From positions 62,001 through 126,000 of the forward strand of contig NZ_JAANAS010000001.1 of NCBI RefSeq assembly GCF_011089875.1: 64,000 bases of DNA. Direction: 5' to 3'. Position 1 is the first letter of the stretch. Each line of letters starts with the position of its first letter. The stretch comes from Psychroflexus maritimus. GTDB lineage: Bacteria > Bacteroidota > Bacteroidia > Flavobacteriales > Flavobacteriaceae. Below, one piece after another: positions 1 through 8,348 of this stretch. Made by a program: the position numbers and the translations under genes. Below the pieces are notes generated by a model that saw only the letters and a list, made by a program, of their open reading frames with translations, did no database searches and was not told where the DNA came from.

Positions 1-213
1 TAAGCCTGCACGTTCTATTGCTTGTAGGGCAGCCTTTTTACCCATAACTGCAGTGGTATCTCCTGTTGATTTATCAATATGCCGACGCTCTTTAATTCCC
101 GTTCGTTCAACAATCCATTCATTACTGGTCTCCATAATTTTGGATAAATCTTCGTTGGTAACAATATTATCTGGAACATATTTTCCTAATCCTATAATCT
201 TTGATTGATACAT
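1..213 (-). CDS. fabH: 3-oxoacyl-ACP synthase III family protein (N-terminal part, runs off window)
   Basis: Only the first 71 codons lie in the window; the gene continues beyond base 1. The start is the ATG at 213-211. The readable N-terminus (MYQSKIIGLGKYVPDNIVTN, then TSNEWIVERTGIKERR) is the usual opening of ketoacyl-ACP synthase III (KAS III) thiolase-fold enzymes, including the WIxxRTGIxxRR block that shapes the substrate entrance. These enzymes start fatty acid synthesis by condensing acetyl-CoA with malonyl-ACP. The catalytic Cys-His-Asn residues lie outside the window. Flavobacteria often carry more than one FabH-like paralogue, so the symbol is tentative. Confidence 0.8.
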   Translation of the reverse strand, partial: MYQSKIIGLGKYVPDNIVTNEDLSKIMETSNEWIVERTGIKERRHIDKSTGDTTAVMGKKAALQAIERAGL

Positions 214-307
214 TTGTAAATGCTTAAAATTTGATTCGACAAGATAGCATAAATTAAAAATATGACAAATTTACATTCCAGATTTTACTGTGCTTGCATA
301 ATAAACA

Positions 308-339
308 AGAGCCGCCGTAAAAAAATTACGAACGGCTCT
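308..339 (-). terminator. Probable terminator of the TetR/ABC1-kinase operon
   Basis: AGAGCCG (308-314) pairs with CGGCTCT (333-339), and an inner CGTAA/TTACG stem (316-320/326-330) extends it across a small internal loop. On the minus strand it follows the ABC1 gene and is succeeded by a moderately T-rich stretch. The tail is weaker than in a textbook intrinsic terminator. Confidence 0.5.
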
Positions 340-372
340 CAACCAACCTAACCAATAAAAAAGTTAAGAAAT

Positions 373-1683
373 TTAATCTAACATGCTTTTGTATTGGTTT
401 ATCTTCACTTTGGCTTTTAAATCATTCAAGAGATTATAAAGGCCAAAAAAAGTTCTATTTATGTATATAAAGTGCTTACTTCCTCTATTTCCATTCATTT
501 TTCTTAACTGTGTATCACTTGAGTACTTTTCGCTAAGATTAGCTATTTGAGACCAAAACGCATCATCTCCAAAATCAAATTCTTCGCTGTGGAAAGGCTG
601 TGTAAATAAACTAAGCATTTCGTGAAACAAACCTGTAAAATATTCAATCTCTTCTTTTGAATCATCAGGACGTAAAATTTCTAGCTCACGCAGTTTGCCC
701 TGAAAAAAATCGATATCATTAATATGCGCTGGATTAGCTAATTCAAAATAAGGAATGTAAAAATCATCTGGCACTTTCTTGATACAACCAAAATCAATAG
801 CAATTAAATCGTTTTGCTCATTTACTAAAAAGTTTCCAGGATGAGGGTCGGCATGAACTTCTTTCAACCCGTGCATTTGAAACATGTAAAAATTCCAAAG
901 AGATTGTCCTAATTTATTCCCTACTTCTTCTGAAAAATCAGTTTTTGCGAACTCAGACAGATGCTTTCCTTCCATCCAATCCATTGTGATAATTCGCTCA
1001 CTAGATAATTCTTGGTAGTAAATAGGAAATTTAAGTCCTTTAATATGGCTGCAAGCTTCTGAAATTCGTTTACTTTGTTCTACCTCAAGAATATAATCGG
1101 TTTCTTCAAGTAATTTATTTTCTACCTCTTGAAAGTATTTATCAGAATCTTTGCCTTTGATATTGAACATCTTCAGCGCAATTGGTTTTACTAATTTTAA
1201 ATCTGAACTAATGCTATCTGCTACCCCAGGATATTGAATTTTAACCGCAAGCTTTCTTCCATCCTTTAAAGCTCTATGCACTTGACCTATACTAGCTGCA
1301 TTAACAGAAGATGAGGTGAATTCGTCAAAAAGCTCTTCTGGGTATTGGCCGTTGTATTTTTTAAATGTTTTTCTCACCAAAGGAGGAGAAAGCGGAGGCA
1401 CACTAAACTGAGCTAAAGAAAATTTTTCAACATAAGCATTAGGCAAAAGATTTTTTTCCATAGAAAGCATTTGCGCAACTTTTAATGCACTTCCTTTTAA
1501 ACTTTTTAAACCGTCATAAATATCGGTTGCATTACTCTCATCAAGCTCATCTCTAGTTATCTCAGGATTAAAAGCTTTTTTGGAATAATATTTTAGGTAA
1601 TTGGTGCCAATCTTAGCACCTGTAGAAACTAATTTAGAAGTTCTACTTAATTTACCTGTAGGTATTTTATCTATTGTTTTCAT
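373..1683 (-). CDS. ABC1/AarF/UbiB-family atypical kinase
   Basis: 436 residues of the ABC1 (UbiB/COQ8) atypical protein-kinase-like family. Visible landmarks are an N-terminal LKGSALKVAQ block at the KxGQ position (here KVAQ), the alanine-rich loop NAASIGQVH, the lysine strand LAVKIQYP, the catalytic HADPHPGNF and the metal-binding IDFG. Family members are ATPases that support quinone biosynthesis or lipid homeostasis. Flavobacteria use menaquinone, so a ubiquinone role cannot be assumed. No transmembrane tail is evident. It follows the TetR gene with a four-base gap, so the two form an operon and the regulator probably controls its own neighbour. The exact substrate is unknown. Confidence 0.85.
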   Translation of the reverse strand: MKTIDKIPTGKLSRTSKLVSTGAKIGTNYLKYYSKKAFNPEITRDELDESNATDIYDGLKSLKGSALKVAQMLSMEKNLLPNAYVEKFSLAQFSVPPLSPPLVRKTFKKYNGQYPEELFDEFTSSSVNAASIGQVHRALKDGRKLAVKIQYPGVADSISSDLKLVKPIALKMFNIKGKDSDKYFQEVENKLLEETDYILEVEQSKRISEACSHIKGLKFPIYYQELSSERIITMDWMEGKHLSEFAKTDFSEEVGNKLGQSLWNFYMFQMHGLKEVHADPHPGNFLVNEQNDLIAIDFGCIKKVPDDFYIPYFELANPAHINDIDFFQGKLRELEILRPDDSKEEIEYFTGLFHEMLSLFTQPFHSEEFDFGDDAFWSQIANLSEKYSSDTQLRKMNGNRGSKHFIYINRTFFGLYNLLNDLKAKVKINQYKSMLD

Positions 1684-1687
1684 TCAG

Positions 1688-2356
1688 TTATTTACCCATT
1701 TGCTCTTTGTACAAAAATTTACCAAAATCAAATACTTTTTCTAAAGGTGTGTTATCAAACACATCAAAAACAGTATTTACAGATTTTTCAATGGCGACAT
1801 CTGTTTTTTCAAAACCAGGTGATTGATCATCTTTCCAGAATTTCAGTAAAAACAAAAATTGAATCCAAGCCCCTTCAGAAAAAACCTTTTCAGAATTTTT
1901 CAAGAAGTTAAATTTCTTTTCGTCATTATCTTCAGCAATCAATTCTTGGGCAAAAGATTTAATGTTCTTTCTCAATCCCTTCAACTGAGATAAATTTTTC
2001 ATCATATCTTCATGCTCATCTAACACATAAATTACATAACTCCTATTAGCCGTTAATATTTCGAAAAAAGTAAAGAAAAAGGTAAGCATTTTTTCTCTGC
2101 TTTCATATTGCATAACCTCTTCATTAGCATTCATTAAATTTGAGGCATTGTGATAGAAATGCTCCCAAATTTTATTTCTCAAACCTTCAAAACTGCCAAA
2201 ATTTTGATAGAAATCACTTTCTTCAACACCTAAATCCTTACAAAATTTAAACACTGATTTGGGCTTTCTTTCGTGGGTTAACACATAATCCATATAAGAG
2301 GACATATAGTCTTCTTGGGTCATTTTTTTCTTTTTAGGTTTAGTTTTAGTTGCCAT
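1688..2356 (-). CDS. TetR/AcrR-family transcriptional regulator
   Basis: 222 residues. After a lysine-rich start, residues about 13-60 form a TetR-type helix-turn-helix (SVFKFCKDLGVEESDFYQNF resembles the recognition helix region, which usually ends ...LYYHF). The rest is a helical ligand or dimerisation domain with no recognisable signature. It is the first gene of a two-gene operon with the ABC1 kinase and is divergent from htpG. A TATATTTG -7 box (2379-2372 on minus) overlaps a perfect 13-bp palindrome, which fits autoregulation. The ligand is unknown. Confidence 0.8.
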   Translation of the reverse strand: MATKTKPKKKKMTQEDYMSSYMDYVLTHERKPKSVFKFCKDLGVEESDFYQNFGSFEGLRNKIWEHFYHNASNLMNANEEVMQYESREKMLTFFFTFFEILTANRSYVIYVLDEHEDMMKNLSQLKGLRKNIKSFAQELIAEDNDEKKFNFLKNSEKVFSEGAWIQFLFLLKFWKDDQSPGFEKTDVAIEKSVNTVFDVFDNTPLEKVFDFGKFLYKEQMGK

Positions 2357-2363
2357 AATTCAA

Positions 2364-2379
2364 ATTTGTCACAAATATA
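2364..2379 (-). promoter_or_regulatory. tetR promoter -7 box overlapping a 13-bp palindrome (candidate operator)
   Basis: ATTTGT-C-ACAAAT (2364-2376) is a perfect inverted repeat. It overlaps CAAATATA (2372-2379), which on the minus strand is the Bacteroidota -7 box TATATTTG, placed 16 bases before the TetR start. A protein bound here would block this promoter. TetR binding is inference. A degenerate second copy lies at 2459-2470. Confidence 0.5.
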
Positions 2380-2458
2380 ATTTTGTTTAATATTTTTACG
2401 AAACACTTAAACAGAATGTTTTGTTAATCTTTGTCTATACTGTAACTATTTAATGTCA

Positions 2459-2492
2459 ATTTGTCACAGAAGATGAAGTGGTATTTTATTTG
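2459..2492 (+). promoter_or_regulatory. Candidate htpG promoter with ATTTGTCACA element
   Basis: TTTG (2460-2463) lies 21 bases before TTTATTTG (2485-2492), a near match to the TAnnTTTG box. The upstream half is embedded in ATTTGTCACAGA, a close copy of the palindrome over the tetR promoter. The same arrangement, ATTTGACACA with 21 bases to a TCAATTTG box, occurs before grpE. Confidence 0.4.
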
Positions 2493-2525
2493 GTAGGTTT
2501 ATTATAAATTAAACACAAAAAAATT

Positions 2526-4418
2526 ATGGCAACTGGTAATATTAATGTTTCTGTTGAAAATATTTTTCCACTGATTAAGAAATTTCTTTACAGTGATCAC
2601 GAGATTTTTCTGCGTGAGTTAATTTCAAATGCTACTGATGCAACTTTAAAATTAAAACACTTGGCTAGAATTGGCGAAGCTAAAGTTGAAATCGGAAATC
2701 CGAAGATTGAAATTAAAATTAATAAAGAAAACAAAACCCTTCACATTATTGACCAAGGAGTGGGAATGACGCAAGAAGAGGTAAAAAAGTATATTAATGA
2801 AGTAGCCTTTTCTGGTGCCGAAGAATTTTTGGAAAAATATAAAGATTCTGACGCTAAAGACACAGGCATTATTGGTCATTTTGGGCTCGGTTTTTATTCG
2901 GCTTTTATGGTGGCCAATAAAGTTGAGATTTTTACTAAATCTTGGAAAGACGAACCTGCTGCTCATTGGACTTGCGAGGGAACTACCGAGTTTTCGCTTG
3001 AGGAGCATGACAAAAAAGAACGAGGCACGGAAATCGTTTTGCACATTAATGAAGGTGAAGAAGAGTTTTTAGAAGACCACAAAATTAATGAACTACTTAC
3101 CAAATACAACAAATTCATGCCAGTACCCATTAAGTTTGGTACTAAAGAAAAAGAACTCCCTAAGGCAGAAGATGCCAAAGAAGACGAAGAACCTAAAAAA
3201 GTTACTGTAGATAATATCATTAATAATCCAAATCCTGCTTGGACTAAACAACCAACAGATTTGAAGGAAGAAGATTACAATAGCTTCTACAGAGAACTTT
3301 ACCCAATGCAATTTGAAGAACCATTGTTTCACATTCACCTAAATGTTGACTATCCATTTAATTTGACAGGAATTTTATACTTCCCAAAAATGACTCAAGA
3401 TATGAGTATTCAAAAGGATAAAATTCAACTCTACCAAAATCAAGTATTTGTAACTGATAATGTGGAGGGTATTGTTCCTGAGTTTTTAACTATGCTTCGC
3501 GGGGTTATTGATTCGCCAGACATTCCATTAAATGTTTCGCGTTCCTACCTTCAAGCTGATGGTGCGGTGAAAAAGATTTCAAATTATATCACTAAGAAAG
3601 TTGCTGATAAGTTAAAATCGATTTTCAAAAACAGCAGAGAGGATTTTGAAAAGAAATGGAACGACATAAAAGTAGTGATTGAATACGGGATGTTAACCGA
3701 TGAGAAATTCTTTGAAAAAGCAGACAAATTTGCACTTTATCCTACTACAGAAAATAAATTTTTTACTTATGATGAATTAGTTGAGCAAATTAAAGACAAG
3801 CAAACCGATAAAAATGATAAGCTTGTTATTCTCTATGCTTCAAATGCTGAAGAACAACACAGCTATATTGAAACAGCGAAAGAAAAAGGCTACGAAATAT
3901 TATTGTTAGATTCTCCTATTGTTTCTCACTTAATTCAAAAAATTGAAACTGCTAAAGAAAATAAAATCTCATTTGTAAGGGTAGATAGTGACCATATCGA
4001 CAATTTAATTAGCAAAGATGAAGAAGTTATTTCTAAGTTGTCTGATGAAGAAAAAGAACAATTAAAAGAGACTTTTGAAAAGTATATCACCAAAGAAAAA
4101 TACACCGTTCAAATGGAAGCTGTAGATTCAAAACAAGCTCCATTAATGATTACCGAACCCGAGTTTATGCGAAGAATGAAAGAAATGCAACAAACTGGCG
4201 GCGGTGGTATGTTTGGAATGGGAAATATGCCGGAAATGTATAACCTGATTGTAAATGCTAATCATGAAATGATGAGCGAAATTTTAGCAGAAAAAGATGA
4301 AGCTAAAAAAGAAGAAATCATTAAGCAATCTTTAGATTTAGCACTTCTTTCTAAAGGACTATTGAAAGGTGAAGCCCTAACAAAATTCATTAATAGAAGT
4401 TATTCGTTAATTAAATAA
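2526..4418 (+). CDS. htpG: Molecular chaperone HtpG (Hsp90)
   Basis: Full-length 630-residue cytosolic Hsp90. The N-terminal GHKL ATPase domain shows NATDA (Mg/ATP), DQGVGM (adenine-binding aspartate) and GHFGLGFYS (nucleotide lid). The middle domain (about 230-500) contains the conserved NVSRSYLQ segment, and the C-terminal dimerisation domain ends without MEEVD, as in bacteria. It folds and stabilises client proteins in an ATP-driven cycle and is usually heat-inducible. It stands alone on the plus strand, divergent from tetR, and ends in a strong terminator. The start follows an AT-rich leader with no Shine-Dalgarno motif, as is normal in this phylum. Confidence 0.98.
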   Translation: MATGNINVSVENIFPLIKKFLYSDHEIFLRELISNATDATLKLKHLARIGEAKVEIGNPKIEIKINKENKTLHIIDQGVGMTQEEVKKYINEVAFSGAEEFLEKYKDSDAKDTGIIGHFGLGFYSAFMVANKVEIFTKSWKDEPAAHWTCEGTTEFSLEEHDKKERGTEIVLHINEGEEEFLEDHKINELLTKYNKFMPVPIKFGTKEKELPKAEDAKEDEEPKKVTVDNIINNPNPAWTKQPTDLKEEDYNSFYRELYPMQFEEPLFHIHLNVDYPFNLTGILYFPKMTQDMSIQKDKIQLYQNQVFVTDNVEGIVPEFLTMLRGVIDSPDIPLNVSRSYLQADGAVKKISNYITKKVADKLKSIFKNSREDFEKKWNDIKVVIEYGMLTDEKFFEKADKFALYPTTENKFFTYDELVEQIKDKQTDKNDKLVILYASNAEEQHSYIETAKEKGYEILLLDSPIVSHLIQKIETAKENKISFVRVDSDHIDNLISKDEEVISKLSDEEKEQLKETFEKYITKEKYTVQMEAVDSKQAPLMITEPEFMRRMKEMQQTGGGGMFGMGNMPEMYNLIVNANHEMMSEILAEKDEAKKEEIIKQSLDLALLSKGLLKGEALTKFINRSYSLIK

Positions 4419-4438
4419 ACCTATTCTTGTTGAATAGC

Positions 4439-4472
4439 AAAGCCTCTTTAGTAACTCCACTAAAGAGGCTTT
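4439..4472 (+). terminator. Rho-independent terminator of htpG
   Basis: A 14-bp perfect stem (4439-4452 with 4459-4472), core AGCCTCTTTAGT/ACTAAAGAGGCT, with a six-base loop. A short T-rich tail follows. Confidence 0.85.
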
Positions 4473-4632
4473 TGTTGTTTATAGCCCCTAAAAAAACTGA
4501 ACCCAAAACTAGATAAAATCGAATATAATAAGAAAAATCGACCACAATCAAACAACAAAAGCAGTTCATATTTCAATATTCAAATTTTAGTAAAGATTAA
4601 TCATTTTTAAAAAAAACAAAAAAGATAAAATG

Positions 4633-4640
4633 TATCTTTG
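4633..4640 (+). promoter_or_regulatory. -7 promoter box (TATCTTTG) of the AsmA-family gene
   Basis: Perfect match to the Bacteroidota -7 consensus TAnnTTTG, 18 bases before the ATG at 4659. No convincing -33 TTG is seen. Confidence 0.55.
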
Positions 4641-4658
4641 TTAGTAAATTAAATTCTT

Positions 4659-7238
4659 ATGAAAAAAGCACTCAAAGTTTTTGGAATCCTAATTCTTATT
4701 TTACTAATTGCCCTAATTGCAACCCCATTTTTATTTAAGGGAAAAATAGAAAGCCTAGTAAAAGAAAATATTAATCAACAACTAAATGCCAAAGTTAGCT
4801 GGAACCAACTTGATTTAAGCTTAATCAAGAGTTTTCCCAAAGCAGAGTTAAGTCTTCAAGAATTTAGCTTGACTAACCAAACACCATTTGAAGGCGATAC
4901 ACTTGTTTATTCAAAAAAATTAAGTGCTAAAATGGGACTGATGCAACTGTTTAAAAACGACGGAATAAGCCTTGATGAAATTCTTATAGATGAAGCATTA
5001 ATTAATGTGGTTGTTAATGAAGAAGGTATAGCCAACTATGATATTGTTAAAGAGTCTGAAGAAAAAAAGCAAATTTCTGAAGATAAAGAAAACGATTTTA
5101 AATTTGAATTACAACATTACGAAATTAATAATTCAGAAATCAGCTACCGTGATTACAACTCCAAAACTTTTGCTCTACTTCGAAACCTAAATCATAGTGG
5201 TGATGGTAATTTTGCTGAAGAAATATTCACTTTAAACACACACACCGATGTTCAACTTAGTGTTGATTTTGAAGAGACAAATTACTTAAATAAAAACTAT
5301 CTTCAGTTAGATGCCGCTATAGAAATGAACCTTGATCAAATGAAGTTTACATTCAAAGAAAATGAAGCTGTTATTAATCAATTGGCATTAGCTTTTGACG
5401 GTTTTTTTAAGATGAATAAAGAGGACTACGAAGTTGACCTAAAATTCTCCACTCCTTCTTCAGACTTTAAAAACTTTTTAGCTTTAATTCCAAAAGCTTA
5501 TGCAAGTAACCTAGATGGTGTTGAAACTACTGGAAAATTTGAAGTAGAAGGTTTTGCAAAAGGAAAAATTTCAGCTAATGAAATTCCAAAATTTAGCATT
5601 TTTATGAATGCTGTAAATGCTTCGTTTAACTACCCAGACTTACCTAAAAAAGTAGATGATATTTCAATGAAAATTGACCTTATTAGCAACACCTCCCAAA
5701 TAGATGATTTGGTAGCTAAAATTGACAATGTCAAATTTAGAATAGACCAAGATCAATTTAATGCTAAAGCTACTATTGAAAATATTTTTGAGGACATGAA
5801 ATTAGCCTTTCAAGCCAATGGCAGCATCAACTTAAAGAAAATTAGTCAGGCTTACCCTTTGCCAACAGAAATAGATTTAAACGGTTTACTCACTGCAAAT
5901 ATTAAATCTAATTTCGTGATGTCTGATATTGAAAAAGAAAGATATGAAAGAGTGAATGCATCAGGAAATTTAAGGCTATCTGATTTTAAATATGCTGATA
6001 AGGACTTGAAAAATCCTTATGAAATAGCAACAGCCGCTGTGCAGTTTTCTACTAACAATATTGAATTACAAGAATTTAAAATGAAAACTGGAAAAACAGA
6101 TCTAAGTGCTTCGGGGAGAATGGACAATTTAATGGGCTTTGTGTTTTCTAACGCAGACCTCAAAGGAAGGTTCAATGCGAACTCTACTAACTTTGATGTA
6201 GCTGATTTCATGACTTCAGCAGAAAGCGATGAAACCACAAATAATGAAACCGCTGAAACGGCAACTGAACAAATTAAAATACCAAAGTTTTTAGATATTG
6301 CTATGGACTTTACTGCAGAAAATGTAACCTATGACAACTTAAAACTTAAAAATGCTCGCGGAAGTATGCTAATTAAAAATGAATCGGTGAACCTACAAGA
6401 TGTTTCAGCAGGTATTTTTGGGGGAAGCATTACCATGAACGGAATGGTCTCTACGCAGGACGAACAAGCAAATTTCAATATGAAACTTGGTTTAGTTAAA
6501 GTTGATATTGTTGAAGTATTTAGTCAAATGGAGTTGGCTAAAAATCTAGCACCAATTGCAGCTGCACTAACTGGTAGAATAAGTACAAATTTTGATTTAA
6601 CTGGTGAATTAACACCAGATTTTAGTCCCGTGCTAAACTCATTAACTGGTGGAGTTTTAGCACAAATTAATCAAGCTAATGTAAATCCAGAAAAAACACC
6701 ATTAATTAACAATTTAAACAACGAACTGAATTTTCTAGATTTCTCTAAAATTAATTTATCCGATCTTACAACACAAGCCAGTTTTAGTAATGGAAAAATA
6801 GATGTTGAACCTTTTAAGATTCAAGTAGAAGAGGTGGATGTTAATGTTAAGGGAAGTCATTTATTTGATGGAAGCATGAATTATGATTTAGACGTTCAAG
6901 TTCCAGCTCAACTCCTAGGAAATGCTATTGGTAAACAAGTAGCACAGTTAAGTAATGAAGATATAAAAGCCATGTTTGTAGATGTACCTGTAGGTATAAG
7001 CGGTAGTTTTAGTAAACCTAAATTAACGCTTAATCTTCAATCAGCTATTCAGGATTTAACTAGTCAAATCATTGAAAAGCAAAAAGAAAAACTTCAAGAC
7101 AAAGCAGAAAATCAAATAAAAGACGGGTTAAAAAATATCTTGGGAGACGATGAAAAGAAAAATAAAGAAGGTAAAAAAGAAGAAAGTATTGAAGATAAAG
7201 CGAAAGACAAATTAAAAGATTTGTTTGGCAAGAAGTAG
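4659..7238 (+). CDS. AsmA-family membrane-anchored protein
   Basis: 859 residues with one N-terminal transmembrane helix (about residues 6-27) followed by a long periplasmic beta-rich region. The opening after the anchor (IESLVKENINQQLNAKVSW) and the C-terminal part (about 560-790) match the AsmA and AsmA-like C-terminal domains. The last 60 residues are a highly charged Lys/Glu tail. AsmA-like proteins are related to the TamB/YhdP class of bridge-like proteins implicated in moving phospholipids between membranes; that role is inferred from the family. It is monocistronic, with its own -7 box and no clear terminator. Confidence 0.85.
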   Translation: MKKALKVFGILILILLIALIATPFLFKGKIESLVKENINQQLNAKVSWNQLDLSLIKSFPKAELSLQEFSLTNQTPFEGDTLVYSKKLSAKMGLMQLFKNDGISLDEILIDEALINVVVNEEGIANYDIVKESEEKKQISEDKENDFKFELQHYEINNSEISYRDYNSKTFALLRNLNHSGDGNFAEEIFTLNTHTDVQLSVDFEETNYLNKNYLQLDAAIEMNLDQMKFTFKENEAVINQLALAFDGFFKMNKEDYEVDLKFSTPSSDFKNFLALIPKAYASNLDGVETTGKFEVEGFAKGKISANEIPKFSIFMNAVNASFNYPDLPKKVDDISMKIDLISNTSQIDDLVAKIDNVKFRIDQDQFNAKATIENIFEDMKLAFQANGSINLKKISQAYPLPTEIDLNGLLTANIKSNFVMSDIEKERYERVNASGNLRLSDFKYADKDLKNPYEIATAAVQFSTNNIELQEFKMKTGKTDLSASGRMDNLMGFVFSNADLKGRFNANSTNFDVADFMTSAESDETTNNETAETATEQIKIPKFLDIAMDFTAENVTYDNLKLKNARGSMLIKNESVNLQDVSAGIFGGSITMNGMVSTQDEQANFNMKLGLVKVDIVEVFSQMELAKNLAPIAAALTGRISTNFDLTGELTPDFSPVLNSLTGGVLAQINQANVNPEKTPLINNLNNELNFLDFSKINLSDLTTQASFSNGKIDVEPFKIQVEEVDVNVKGSHLFDGSMNYDLDVQVPAQLLGNAIGKQVAQLSNEDIKAMFVDVPVGISGSFSKPKLTLNLQSAIQDLTSQIIEKQKEKLQDKAENQIKDGLKNILGDDEKKNKEGKKEESIEDKAKDKLKDLFGKK

Positions 7239-7309
7239 CTAATGATTTATTAAAGAAAATCCTGAAAAATAGAAATTGCAATTAATTAAATAAAATAGTG
7301 AATCTGTAA

Positions 7310-7338
7310 TTTGAAAACAAATTAATTTATTATATTTG
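7310..7338 (+). promoter_or_regulatory. Promoter of rpsU (TTTG-N17-TATATTTG)
   Basis: TTTG (7310-7313), a 17-base spacer and TATATTTG (7331-7338) give a close match to the Bacteroidota sigma-A promoter. The rpsU ATG follows at 7384, leaving a leader of about 40 bases. Confidence 0.75.
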
Positions 7339-7383
7339 CAACTCGAAATTAGAAAAATATAACGTACTAATATTTAGATTTAT

Positions 7384-7578
7384 ATGCTAATAATAAAAGT
7401 AAAAGACGGAGAAAAAATTGATCGTGCATTAAAGAGGTTAAAACGAAAGTTTCGCGATACAAGAGTTTTACAAACATTAAGAGATAAGAAAGAATTTACT
7501 AAGCCTTCTGTTCTTAAAAGACAAAAGATTAAGAAAGCACAGTATGTTCAGTCTATTAGAGAAGGACAAAACTTATAA
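7384..7578 (+). CDS. rpsU: 30S ribosomal protein S21
   Basis: 64 residues, very basic, with the family's arrangement of an N-terminal acidic start (MLIIKVKDGEKIDRALKRLK) and a Lys/Arg-rich helix. S21 sits on the 30S platform near the anti-Shine-Dalgarno end of 16S rRNA. In many flavobacteria rpsU lies beside the xer recombinase and the tuf/tRNA cluster; here those are more than 17 kb away. It has its own promoter and a tight terminator. Confidence 0.97.
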   Translation: MLIIKVKDGEKIDRALKRLKRKFRDTRVLQTLRDKKEFTKPSVLKRQKIKKAQYVQSIREGQNL

Positions 7579-7602
7579 GTAAGGCTTATTTGTAGATATT
7601 AT

Positions 7603-7628
7603 AATCCAGCTAATTTTTTAGCTGGATT
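7603..7628 (+). terminator. Rho-independent terminator of rpsU
   Basis: An 11-bp perfect stem, AATCCAGCTAA (7603-7613) with TTAGCTGGATT (7618-7628), a TTTT loop and a T-rich tail, 25 bases after the rpsU stop. Confidence 0.85.
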
Positions 7629-7662
7629 TATTTGTTTACCAACACCACAAAACACAAAAGCA

Positions 7663-8271
7663 TTGGAAAAACCCAAAAATTTAGATATAAAGAAAGTAAT
7701 CAGTAATGTAGCTGTGCTTTTACAAGAAATTCCTAGCTCGCTAGAAGTGGTGAAAAATGATGATAAAAAAGAAGAAAGATTTAGGTATTTAGCTAAATAT
7801 ATGGTTGAAAAAGCATTGCGTAATGATGCTTTAATTGTAAGTAAAGATTATGCGGGAATTGCTATTTTATTTGAAAATAAAAATTTTAAAGAGGGTTTTT
7901 GGCAAACGCTTAAAGATGATTTAAAATTAGCCTTTAAAGTAACTGGACTAAAAAAAGGATGGAAAGGTCTTAAAACACAAAAAGTAGTTAGGCAAGCAAG
8001 ACCAAAAATTGATAATTATTTATATTGTTGGTTTTGGGGAATATTAGAAAATTCAAGAGGAGTTAATACACAAAAATTAGCTTATAAGATGAAAGATGAA
8101 TTCTACAGAATGGCCCAAGAAAAGCAAATTCCTCTTTTTGCAGAAACAAGAACCCGAAGAATAAGTATAGCTTATCAAAGGTATGGTTTTCAAGTAATAA
8201 AAAAATGGCAGCACCCAAGCGGTGATACCATGTACTTTTTAAGGTACGATGCACCAAGAAAAAAAGATTAA
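7663..8271 (+). CDS. GNAT-like N-acetyltransferase fold protein
   Basis: 202 residues if the TTG at 7663 is used; the first in-frame ATG is not until 7801, which would remove what looks like part of the fold. The C-terminal half carries FAETRTRRISIAYQRYGFQV, matching the beta4-alpha4 region of GNAT acetyltransferases where YxRxGF ends the acetyl-CoA-binding half. The N-terminal half is divergent and the usual R/Q-x-x-G-x-G/A loop is not obvious. The substrate is unknown. It starts 35 bases after the rpsU terminator and converges on the response regulator gene. The TTG start is uncertain. Confidence 0.55.
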   Translation: MEKPKNLDIKKVISNVAVLLQEIPSSLEVVKNDDKKEERFRYLAKYMVEKALRNDALIVSKDYAGIAILFENKNFKEGFWQTLKDDLKLAFKVTGLKKGWKGLKTQKVVRQARPKIDNYLYCWFWGILENSRGVNTQKLAYKMKDEFYRMAQEKQIPLFAETRTRRISIAYQRYGFQVIKKWQHPSGDTMYFLRYDAPRKKD

Positions 8272-8348
8272 TTTACGTATAACTGAATTTAATTAGAATA
8301 AAGATAACAAGTCAATCAAGTTAATAGTAAGTTAAGCAAATAAACTAA

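Noticed and set aside
2652-3338. Several frames on both strands inside htpG
   Set aside because: Out-of-frame shadows of an intact, highly conserved gene.
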